From contig NC_088340.1 of the NCBI RefSeq assembly GCF_036884655.1, forward strand, positions 5,229,501-5,293,500: 64,000 nucleotides of DNA. Direction: 5' to 3'. Below the pieces are notes generated by a model. That model made no database searches. It had not been told where the DNA came from and was given only the letters and a program-made list of their open reading frames with translations. Source of the stretch: Musa acuminata AAA Group (taxonomy: Eukaryota > Streptophyta > Magnoliopsida > Zingiberales > Musaceae). Made by a program: the position numbers and the translations under genes. Shown in pieces: positions 11,501-23,500 of this stretch; the stretch's first letter is position 1, and every line of letters starts with the position of its first letter.

Positions 11501-14500
11501 AATTTCCAAGCCTACCTCCAGTTGGTGATTTGTTTGGGGCAGTGGTCTTGAAAATGGTTACATATTTACATGTATAGCTTTTCTTTTGTCATTTGCTAGT
11601 TCATATGGTTGGTTCCAATATGTTTTTATGTTACTGTGCAGTTATTATGACCCATACAGAGGTGTGATCGTTTATTTCCGGGTTGTTGATGGAAGCATAA
11701 GGAAAGGTGATAAAATATATTTCATGGCTAGTGGGAAGGTAAAAATTGAATGCTATATTCTTAGACTTGTTCAATCTGACTGCAATAATCTATACCCATT
11801 CATAAGAATAATGGGATAGACCATCAATATCAAGTGTTTTTAGAATCTGGCTGACATCTTCCTGCCTATTTCTTATGAATTTCTAGATAGTAGGCTTTCT
11901 TTTTGTTACCAAAGTAATTAATAGTGCAGCTATTTTGATATTTGCATGCAAAATGCCTATACAGATTGTATATTACATAATCGTAGATTAAGTTTATCAC
12001 ATTTTGGTATCTGCAAAATATGCAAACAAAACATACAAAGATAGGCCATACAAAAGATGGTTACTAATAGAAACAAAGATTTCCTTTTTTCATAGCTTCA
12101 ATGCATCTTGCTCATCTATTGTTTGCTACTTAAATTCCCCAAAACTTTTGGAACTTTTATCTATTACTAGGGGCAAAAGTTTGCTGAGTATTTAGTGCTT
12201 GTATTAACATGTGTGTAGTTTACTGTTCTTGAATAAAAGTATGTAATTTGTTATACCTTGAACGTCCCACATCTGGAAAGAAAATGGAATATAAGTGAGT
12301 TAAGACTGTTGTTATTAGTAACTTTGGCTTAAAATTTAGGTAATGTTGGAAATCTTAACTCAAACAAGTTATTTGGACATTTGATTGCTTGGATCATATC
12401 AGATTATACTGGAGCATTATTGTTCATGGTTATACCTTTATGGGACAACCACCTGCATGTGGACATTGGACACCTTTAGAATTTTGAGGGTGTCATAAAT
12501 TTAATTGGGGAGACCTTGATAAACTAATATTCCAATAGTAAGAAATGAAGGAATGACACTGTAACTTGGGCTTAGACATTGGCTCACATTGAGAAGCATG
12601 GCCCATAGAAGATACTAGACCATTTGTTTGCTTTAGTCATTCTAATAACTCATTTAAAAGCTTTGGCGATTTTGCCAGATTCCATGACTAGGATGTTAAC
12701 ATCTTAAAACCATATAATGTGGGATTGAAGATCACATAAGCATCTAATGTGGGATAAAATGTATACTGATGATCCCATTTTGTGATATTTCATCTATGTT
12801 GGGCGGTACAAATTTAGTTGGAAATTGGAATTCAAATTGATACAAGTGCCAAGCTTTGAGCAAAATTACTCGGTATCCATTTTGACTAATTGAAATTCCA
12901 AGATTTCACTTGGTTTGTGTTTAAACTTTAAACTCTGTTTTTATTGAAATTAGTGAAAACACTTGAACAGTTTTTGACATCTCCAGTAACTTGTGAGTTG
13001 TGACCCATTTTTCTTTTCATTGTAATATGACACCCTAACCTCTCTCCCACATTTTTCTTCTCCCATCACCACCTATTGGATCTAGTCAGCCACCAGTTCC
13101 CCTTGCTTTGATGAACGTTCTATCAGATTGTTGGCCCACGATTAATGAAGGGACAGGGTTAGTTAGAGCCTTGGAGGTGTTCTCTTCATCGGTAAAAACA
13201 GATCAGGGATTGATGGTGTTATCTTCTCTCTATTTTCCTTTTCTCTCAACTGTTACCAGTGGTATACTTGACTGTACTAGCGTACTTCATTGGTGTTGGA
13301 TGGCAACACAGTATGGTGCCAACAGGCCCAACACTTAATGGTGCTTAATCATACCCAAGAAAAATTCTTGGTTATAGGGCATCACATGTTTAGACGAAGA
13401 ATGGTTGAGTGTGTATGATCTTTCTTCATATGAGCTGCCACATTTGATGTTTAGACTTTAGAGGACAATTTTATAGTCTACAGAAATCTTAATCTTTATT
13501 GGTTCTTGTAAAAATTGGATGAAGAAGTTCCTTGGCAATTTCTATTTTTCTACTGTAGTTCCACCTAATGTATTTATGTGTGATCATTTTGTACTGTAGT
13601 TAATGGATACAGTAGGTATTTGATGACTGACTTGTTAGCTCTGTAATGTTGAAATTAATTGTACTATATTGTAATTGACTCGCTAGTGCATCCTTGAAGA
13701 TTTAATGAGTCCGAGATATACTATTGGGATCCTTTTATGAAGTCTAAGAGAGGAGTTTTAAGCTAAAAATGAAAACTGATTTTGCATTATGCTTGTTGTC
13801 CGATATAATCAAATATCTTAGCATTCTTATCTGTGTGAGGTACTAGCTTTTACCATGTTTCTTTTTTATATTAATTTCACCCATTAATATAATCAGGATT
13901 ATTTTGCTGATGAAATTGGTGTCCTTTCACCCAATCAAATGCAAGTTGATGAACTATATGTTGGTGAGGTAAATTTACACATACAATTTTTTTGTCAAGC
14001 TTTTATTGGCTTATGTAATTGTAATGGTTCTTTTCATCTTTTGTATACTCAATGTTTTCTATCTTACTGCCATATAATCTTATCATTAGCTACCTAATGT
14101 GATAATTATTAAATACTTCATGCAGGTTTGGTTTGAAGGTGGTTTAAAGAACAAGAATATAGTTCTTTTGGTATTGTAAATGCTGCACAGTGAGTTTTAG
14201 CAAATAGTAACAAACAAAATTAATAAAGATTATAAAAGATTTGAAGAGGAGTGACATTGGAGGTCAGAAAGGTGGGAAAGGAGACAATAAGCAACAGCCA
14301 GGAAGATGCTATAAATATGCAAAGAAAAAGAACAAACACAACAGTCGTGGCAGTCATGAAAGCCTTCTTTTCATTAATTAGACTCCATTATTCATAGCCA
14401 CTTCTCAACTTAACAACCTCTAGCATATACTTTATTGACCCAATTTCTATTCAGTCTTACCCTCTAAACAAACAAAACATATATAGAAGACTTTCCTTTT

Positions 14501-17500
14501 TCGAAATATCATCTGAAAGGGCATCTAGAAGTGTAGAACTCCCTAAACTTGAATTTTATTGATTAAATAGCTTTTCAAAATCAAATTATAACAGTAGTTG
14601 GATATCAGGTATTAATACAGTCTATACAGCTCATAGTAATAAAGATTAAAGTTACCTAGTTGATGATGTAGTGCACTGATTCATATTCACTGCAAACAAC
14701 CAATCCTGGTCACCGTTATTGGTTGCTGTTTGGACCAGTATGGCATGATGGTACTGCTTGTATATCAGACTATACTGACTGAAAATAATTGAACAAAAGG
14801 AAACTGAGAAATTAAAATGAAGAAAACCAGAGAAACCAAACTGAGAGATGAGTGGAGTGAGCATGACATCCTACTTTTCCATTCATAACTGAGTCGTGTA
14901 ATTAGTTTTCCTCAGCTTAATGTCCCTTTATATATGTTTTATGAAAAAAAAGAACAATCATCAAATTTGGACTCTATTAACCAAAACATATTGAGAATAC
15001 TTCTTTTTACCCATATCCCTGAACTTGAAATTTATTAACATAACAAATTTCTTGACTCAAATTACAAGCAAATTACATGTTCATGATTATATATGTAAAT
15101 TAAAATAGCATTCCTAATACTATAAAAAATAGCCAATAAAGAATAGGGGGATGAAATCTAACTGAAAGTGCTCAAAGTGTAAAAAACAAAACTAAAAATT
15201 AGATCTGATTGAAGGTTGAAGCCCATCATACTTCAAGTCAAGGTTCCTAATTTTGCGTCACTTGGTATGTACCCTGCAGTGTTTACCAGCCTGAATGTGA
15301 ACTGGGAAGCAGACCATGCTTATCTCTCTTTCTCGCCTCTCTCCCTCTCTCTCTCTCTCTCTCAATCTCTTCTGCGACCCATCTCTCGTGATGCCCACCA
15401 CCTGCCATTGCCTGCTTGGCCATCCTGTCCAGCCATTGCTTGCATCACCCATCACCACCAAAGTAAGCTCCACTTCATGTCTCATCTCGCTCAATAGTGA
15501 ATTGGGGATTGGAAGGAGTAATGGCCTTTCTTTTTCATAAAAAATCTGCCATTTAAAATCTTTTGAACATTGGATTAATTGGTAGTTCTCCTCCACCTCC
15601 TGTTCTCCTTGTCCTCCCCCTTCTCAGTAGTATGGCATGTACTAGCATACCATGTATCGGTTCGTTAGTACAATCTGAAACCATACTGGTCTGGCCAGTG
15701 ACCTATACAAATTTGTTACCGAGATCTGAAATAATGCTTCAAGTATTAATTTGGTCTTTTTTATGGATTTTTAGTGAGTTCCTTTGAAACATTTTTGTGC
15801 AGGATAACATTCACGACTAACTGATATTATCTTGGTATTTAGTACTTGTATATGTTCACTTAGCCTTCTTAGTCAGCAATAATAGCTGTTTAGTTGTAAG
15901 TATTCTCCTAAAGACTACCTTTTTAGGTGGGTTACCTTTCAGCTTCAATTAGATCAGTTGCAGATGCAAGGGTTGGTGACACAATTACTCATTTTGGAAG
16001 AAGAGCTGCAAGCTCTTTGCCTGGATATGAGGAAGCTACACCGATGGTGTTTTGTGGTCTCTTTCCTGTCGATGCCGATCAGTAATGACCTTTTGCTACC
16101 TGACTATGCTACTGAAACTTCCTAGCTTGTGTACCAATTTTGTGAATTGCTTTTTACTTCATTAACTTGCCAATAGGTTTCCTGAGTTGCGTGATGCATT
16201 GGAGAAGCTTCAACTAAATGATGCAGCATTAAAGGTTTATAATAGTTTCTATGTACTATAGCTGGATATTCACGAGTCATTTTTTTTCATCTCTAACTAT
16301 TGTATTTATTTCTTTTCAAAATGTGTTACTAGCTTGAGAATATGTTTTTGTTCTTTCAAATATTTGAAATTGAAAGAGTCCTATAGAATTGAAACATTGA
16401 GTTAGTGTTCTAGAGGGACCCAATGGAAGTGTAGTGGTGAAGGGGCATTTGTGCCAAAGATTTTAATTTTGAATGATATCGCTCGTACCGGACTGTCACG
16501 AACGGTCGTCGCGCACCCGCAACAACTCCGTTCAACGAACCGTTCGTCGCTCACACCCGCATGTACAGCTGCTTGACAGCATGTTTTCTTATGGTTTTGG
16601 GTCATTTTGCTTGTAAATATGTAAGTTCGAACAAGCTGCAGCGTTGCAAAGCGACCGTTCACCGAACCGAGCAAAACAGCCCCAAAACAGCCCAAAACGG
16701 CTCCGTTTTCGCGTGCCGCGGGAGGTGAGCGGAGTGCTGCCTCCGCTCACCAAAATGTCAGCCAGCTCAGACCCCAGGAACCCCCCGGGTGGCACATGGC
16801 TGGATGGGGCTTCGGTTATATACCGGGCGTAGACACTCTTTCGCAAGTTCGCACGTGACCTTTACGGGAACTTGGTGTTGCGTCCGGGACCAGGTGAGCG
16901 GCTGTTTGTGGGCTTGCAGCTGTTCGTTCATCCTTGAAAGCCTTGTTTTTCCCCCTCTCCCTCTTTTCTCTTGTGCACACAAGGTGTTCGACGAATTGCT
17001 TGTAAAGCTTTCCTTTTCGCGAGACTTCGGGACTTGTCCGTTGCTCGTTCTTTCGATCTAACTCTCTTTCTCTTTTACAGGTCCTTCGGGACCTGCGAGA
17101 GGTTACAAAGTGGGCTGATCCTTGCGGAGCAAGATCGCAAGGGCGAAGCGCGACTTAGGCAACGCAAGCTAAGTTCGCGTCTTTGCCGCAAGAGTGACTC
17201 GCGACTTAGGCAACGCAAGCTAAGTTCGCGTCTTTGGCCGCAAGGGTGCCGCACGCCTTAGGCAATTCCAGCTAAGGTCATGACATTGTGGTATCAGAGC
17301 GGGCAAGCTCTTCGATCGAACAGCGAACGAACTTCGCAACTTCGCCATGGCAAAGCATCGTGGCGAATCAAGCAAGACGGGGCAAGCCGGACCCTTGCCC
17401 CAAGCAGCCGCAGGTGGGCTGCATGTGCACACTCGCTCTCATGCTGTTGGAGCCGCTCACGAGGATCGCGGCAGCGAACAGGATGAGCGAGAAGTTGGCA

Positions 17501-20500
17501 ACTCTCCGCGAGCGGAGGAAGCGCAATCTGGTGCGCTAACTGGGAGAAAGAGTCATAAGGAGAGACTCACGACGGCGGAAACCCGCCTGGATGTTCTGGA
17601 AGCGAGCATGGAGGAACTCTACCATGGCCAACAAAGACTTGTTGGGGTAGAGAGCTCGCAAGAGGAAGCGGAGTCCAGGATCGACAAGGTCGAGGCCCTA
17701 GTCGACCGACTGTCCGATGACACCAAGGACTCCGTGCAGCACTTACAAGACGTTGTGGCGGAACTCACGGCAAAGGTGGCTATGCTCACAAGAACGCTAA
17801 ATGCGGGAGGAGGCAACACCCGCGTTGCACCGCCACAAAATTTGAGGGCACCTGAGCCCCATGGATACGGAGGGGCCAGAGATGCCAAGGAGCTCGAGAA
17901 CTTTCTGTTTGACATGGAGCAATACTTCCGAGCTACGAGGCCCGATTCTGAAGATACCAAAGTTTCCATAGCAACAATGTATCTGAATGGAGATGCGAAA
18001 CTTTGGTGGCGAACTCGTTGGGAGGAGATCCAACAAGGTCGGTGTCGAGTCGACACATGGGAAGACTTGAAGCGGGAGTTGAGAACTCAGTTCCTACCGG
18101 AGAACACAGAGTTCGTCGCAAGAAGGAAGTTGAGACAACTCCGCCAAAGTACCACCATCCGAGACTATGTAAAGCAGTTTTCTGCACTGATGCTGGACAT
18201 ACAGGACATGTTCAGCTTCCTTGATGGTTTGAAACCATGGGCTCAGCAGGAGCTGAATCGAAGGAATGTTACCGACGTGGTCGGGGCAATTGCAGCTGCA
18301 GAAAGGCTCACCGACTTCGTTTCCTCTGAAGACCCAGCGAGAAGGAAACAATCTTCAAGCAATCGCCCTCCAAAACATTCTCGAGGGAAGGAGCTCGGGG
18401 GCGAACAGAAGAAGAAGAGCTCCCACAAAGGGCCGAACCCAAAAGGCAAGGCCTCAAAACCTGGAGGATGCTTCTTGTGCGGAGGACCGCACATGGTAAG
18501 GGAGTGCCCACAGAAGCAGGCACTCAATGCTTTGACAGCTTCCATCCACCCTCCCCGATCGGACAAGGGCAAAGCTGTTGCTCTTAGTTCGAGCAGTTCA
18601 GAATCCAGCAGCGACGATGAGGAGTCGCAAGGACCCCGAATGGGAGCAATGCGTCTGTTGAACGCTATGCGGGGTCAAGTGGGGGAGAACATAAAGACGA
18701 AGGCACAAAAAGCAGGAAGCAGTGATCTGATGTATGTGGACATCAAGCTGAATGGCCAAACGACCCGTGCCATGGTGGACACGGACGCTACCCACAACTT
18801 CATAGCCGATCGTGAAGCACAACGACTTGGGTTGACATTGGAGAAAAGCCCAAGCCGAATGAAGGCGGTGAACTCGGAGGCCAGGCGAATCTCCGGGTTG
18901 GCGAAGGGAGTTCCCATCAAAATCGGGACTTGGAGCGGGAACACCAACATGATGGCCGTGCCATTAGACGACTTCCAAGTGATTCTTGGAATGGAGTTTA
19001 TGCACGCGGCGAAGTTGGTGCCGATGCCGTTCTTGAATTCCCTATGTATGATGGGAGGCGATGACCCCTGCGTGGTTCCCGTCTCTCGGAGAGGAACCAA
19101 GGAGCCCCAACACATTTCGACCTTACAATTGAAGAAAGGGGTGCGAAAGGGCGAACTGACATTCGTGGCTGCTATGAAGCTAGAGCCACTCAATGAAGAG
19201 GCCATTCAAGAACCTGCTATGGTGGCGAACGTCCTAAAAGAGTTCAAAGACGTTATGCCACCCGAGTTGCCGAAGACTCTCCCTCCACGCAGAGGCGTGG
19301 ATCACAGTATCGAGCTGGAGCCAGGAGTGAAGCCTCCAGCAAGACCACCCTACCGCATGCCTCCACCAGAGTTGGCCGAACTCAGGAAGCAGTTAGGTGA
19401 ACTGCTAAGCGGTGGTCTCATTCGCAGCTCAAAAGCACCTTTCGGAGCTCCAGTTCTCTTTCAGAAGAAACAAGATGGGAGCCTCCGATTATGCGTCGAC
19501 TACCGAGCCCTCAACAAAGTAACAGTGAAGAACAAGTATCCCATCCCGCTCATTGCGGACTTGTTCGATCAATTGGGCAAGGCGAAGTATTTCTCAAAAC
19601 TCGACCTCCGGTCGGGGTATTGGCAGGTGCGCATTGCTGAAGGCGACGAAGCAAAGACTACTTGTGTGACCAGATATGGAGCGTTTGAGTTCTTGGTGAT
19701 GCCTTTCGGCTTAACCAACGCTCCGGCCACATTCTGTACTCTCATGAACCAGCTATTCAAGGAGTATTTGGATAAGTTCGTGGTCATCTACTTGGACGAT
19801 ATCGTCGTCTACAGCCAAACGCTCGAGGAGCACGTTAAGCACCTTCGGACGATTTTCAAGGTTCTCAGGGAGAACACGTTGTTCGTAAAAAGGGAGAAAT
19901 GCTACTTTGCTCAGATTGAGATCCTATTCTTGGGGCATCGAATCGGTGATGGCTCCATTCGGATGGATAAGTCGAAGGTGCAAGCAGTTGCGGAATGGCG
20001 AACTCCAAAGAAGGTGCCAGAGTTGAGATCCTTCCTTGGTTTCGTCAACTACTATCGACGCTTCATCGCGGGATATTCGAAGCGGGCAACCCCACTGACG
20101 GAGTTGCTGAAGAAGGAGCAGCCTTGGAAGTGGTCGGACAGATGCGAGATAGCATTCCAAGATCTGAAGGCTGCTGTTCTGGAAGAACCAGTGCTCAAAT
20201 TGCCAAACTATGGAGAGCCCTTTGAAGTCCATACAGATGCTTCGGACTTTGCTATTGGTGGAGTACTCATGCAAGAAGGTCATCCGGTGGCCTACGAGAG
20301 CCGCAAACTCAACGAGACCGAGAGGCGGTATCCAGTGCATGAGAAGGAGATGACAGCGGTGATCCACTGCCTACGAGTTTGGCGACACTACCTCCTCGGG
20401 TCGCGATTTGTGCTGAGGACAGACAACATCGCCCTGAGTTATTTCCAAACTCAGAAGAAGCTCTCCCCAAAGCAAGCACGGTGGCAGGACTTCCTGGCTG

Positions 20501-23500
20501 AATTTGATATGGCAATGGAATACAAGCCCGGGAAGGCGAATGTCGTGGCCGATGCGCTGAGTCGGAAGGTGGAGTGCGTGAATGCTGCACAACTGGAGGG
20601 CAGAGGCCAAACATGTCAGTTACACTCCAACTTCCTTTCTCGAATCAGAGATGGACTGTTTAGTGATCCCCAGGCAGTTATCCTGATGCAGCTCATCAAA
20701 GAAGGCAAGGCACGACGATTTTGGGTCCAAGAGGGATTTGTTTACACAAAAGGGAATAGAGTTTATGTTCCCCGAGTGGACAATTTAAGGCGTGAACTCT
20801 TAAAAGAGTGTCACGATTCCCTTTGGGCTGGACATCCCGGCATTCACAGAACATTGGCTCTCGTGGAGAGGGCCTTCTACTGGCCAAAGATGGGGATTGA
20901 TGTGGAGGAGTATGTTCGAACATGCCTTACTTGCCAACAAGACAAGGTGGAGCAACGGAAGCCGGTGGGACTTTTGGAGCCGTTGCCTGTACCAGAGAGG
21001 CCATGGGAGAGCATTTCCTTAGACTTCATATCAAGCTTGCCGCCTGTAGGGGGACTTGGATCGATACTTGTGGTGGTCGATCGGTTTTTAAAGTATGCAA
21101 CTTTCATTGCTGCTCCCCTACACTGTTCAGCTGAAGAGGCGGCCAGACTGATGATGAAGGGTGTAGTGAAGTATTGGGGAGTCCCACACAATATTGTTAG
21201 TGATCGAGACGCTCGGTTCCTAGGACGATTCTGGACCGAGCTATTCAAATTGTTGGGGTCAAAGTTATACTTCTCTACAAGCCTCCACCCCCAGACGGAT
21301 GGTCAGACTGAAAGAATAAATTCGCTCTTAGAGCAGTATCTCCGGCACTACGTGAGTGCCAATCAACGAGATTGGGTGAAGCTGTTGGACATCGCCCAAT
21401 TCTCCTACAACTTGCAGCGGAGCTCTGCATCCAACAAGAGCCCCTTCGAAATTATCACAGGACAACAACCGTCGACTCCGCACACTATGGCAATTGGTTA
21501 TACTGGGAGTAGTCCATCAGCCTACCATTTCGCAAAGGAGTGGCATCGAAATGCCGATATTGCGCGGGCTTACTTGGAGAAGGCGGCAAAACGGATGAAG
21601 AAGTGGGCAGACTTGGGAAGGCGACCACAAGAGTTCAAAGTTGGCGATTTGGTGTTGGTAAAGCTCCATCCAGCATCACTCCAATTCTTCAGGAAAAGAG
21701 TCCACAAAGGATTGGTGCGTAAGTATGAAGGGCCCTTCCCAATTATCAGCAGAGTAGGCAATGTTTCTTACAAGTTGCAGCTGCCAGCGTGGTTTAAAAT
21801 TCACAACGTTCTTCACGCCAGCAACCTGAAGGCCTACCATTCGGATCCGCAAGATGCTTCTCGAAGTATTCCAACTCGGCTACCTCCCATCACAGCCTCC
21901 TACGAGAAGCGAGTGGAAACCATTCTAGCGGATCGCAAGATAAAGCTACCCAACGGAGCGGAGCAGACAGAGTACTTGGTGAAGTGGCGAAAGCTTCCCC
22001 GAACTGAAGCCAGTTGGGAGCCTGAAGACGCCCTGCGACATGAAGAAGAAGTCATCAACAACTACCAACAAGCGTCGACGAGGGCGTCGACAGTTTAAGT
22101 GGGGGAGAATGTCACGAACGGTCGTCGCGCACCCGCAACAACTCCGTTCAACGAACCGTTCGTCGCTCACACCCGCATGTACAGCTGCTTGACAGCATGT
22201 TTTCTTATGGTTTTGGGTCATTTTGCTTGTAAATATGTAAGTTCGAACAAGCTGCAGCGTTGCAAAGCGACCGTTCACCGAACCGAGCAAAACAGCCCTA
22301 AAACAGCCCAAAACGGCTCCGTTTTCGCGTGCCGCGGGAGGTGAGCGGAGTGCTGCCTCCGCTCACCAAAATGTCAGCCAGCTCAGACCCCAGGAACCCC
22401 CCGGGTGGCACATGGCTGGATGGGGCTTCGGTTATATACCGGGCGTAGACACTCTTTCGCAAGTTCGCACGTGACCTTTACGGGAACTTGGTGTTGCGTC
22501 CGGGACCAGGTGAGCGGCTGTTTGTGGGCTTGCAACTGTTCGTTCATCCTTGAAAGCCTTGTTTTTCCCCCTCTCCCTCTTTTCTCTTGTGCACACAAGG
22601 TGTTCGACGAATTGCTTGTAAAGCTTTCCTTTTCGCGAGACTTCGGGACTTGTCCGTTGCTCGTTCTTTCGATCTAACTCTCTTTCTCTTTTACAGGTCC
22701 TTCGGGACCTGCGAGAGGTTACAAAGTGGGCTGATCCTTGCGGAGCAAGATCGCAAGGGCGAAGCGCGACTTAGGCAACGCAAGTTAAGTTCGCGTCTTT
22801 GCCGCAAGAGTGACTCGCGACTTAGGCAACGCAAGCTAAGTTCGCGTCTTTGGCCGCAAGGGTGCCGCACGCCTTAGGCAATTCCAGCTAAGGTCGTGAC
22901 AGGACGGTACGTACCGGTCCGTCAGTAGATCGGTACGCGGAACACTCGCTACTGGGCGATATCAACCTGACTGCGGCCTGGGAAGAAGAAGCATCGAGGG
23001 AGAAGAAAGAGAAGGCGCTCGAAGAAGAGGGAGAATCTTGACGCTTTCCGATCCGGTGCCGCCCTCCCTCGACGATCCCGATCCATGAGGTAATGAAGAA
23101 GCGACGGCTCGATTTCTTCTTCACTGTGTTCTTCACCGAAGGTCGGAGACGTCTGCGGCCTTTGACGTCTTTGCAGAACGTCGCAGATGAAGAGAAGATT
23201 GCGTTCTTCTCCTTCATCTGACGGGACGAGGAGAAGAAAAGGAGGCGACGTCGAGCAAAGCTCCAAATACAATATATATATATATATATATATTATATTT
23301 TTTTTGTAATTGTATATATTGATTATATATATATATATATAATTTTTTTATTATATTTTTTTTGTAATTTTATATATTGATTATATATATATATTTATAT
23401 ATATATATGTATTGAGCAGTATACCCTGACGTACCGCTCGGTACACTCATATTGTACCATATCGAACAAAGCTCGAAACGTCGGTACAATACGAAATTAC

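Larger units (their letters stand above)
3063..11641 (+). other. LepA intron of about 8.6 kb, enlarged by transposons
   Basis: Donor GT at 3063, acceptor AG at 11640-11641. It contains hAT element B2 (3862-4980), an older repeat (about 5130-5820 continuing at 10698) and the autonomous-type hAT element (5829-10689). Around 11232-11310 a 39-bp unit (TAATGATGTTTTATC...) is repeated in tandem. Positions 3063-3853 and 10790-11230 hold nothing I recognise. Confidence 0.85.
16494..22901 (+). mobile_element. Complete Ty3/gypsy chromovirus LTR retrotransposon (6408 bp)
   Basis: Two 792-bp LTRs (16494-17285, 22110-22901) in TG...CA form, a primer-binding site of the initiator-Met tRNA type just inside the 5' LTR, one long gag-pol frame, a purine tract before the 3' LTR, and the 4-bp duplication GGAC at 16490-16493 and 22902-22905. 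The chromodomain after the integrase marks a chromovirus. Overall size and LTR length would suit the Galadriel group (the type of banana 'monkey' elements) better than Tekay, but clade assignment needs a tree. It lies in the same orientation as LepA. Confidence 0.95.

Noticed and set aside
16489..22906. Five-base target duplication for the Ty3/gypsy element
   Set aside because: The pentamers CGGAC and GGACG do not match; only GGAC is shared.
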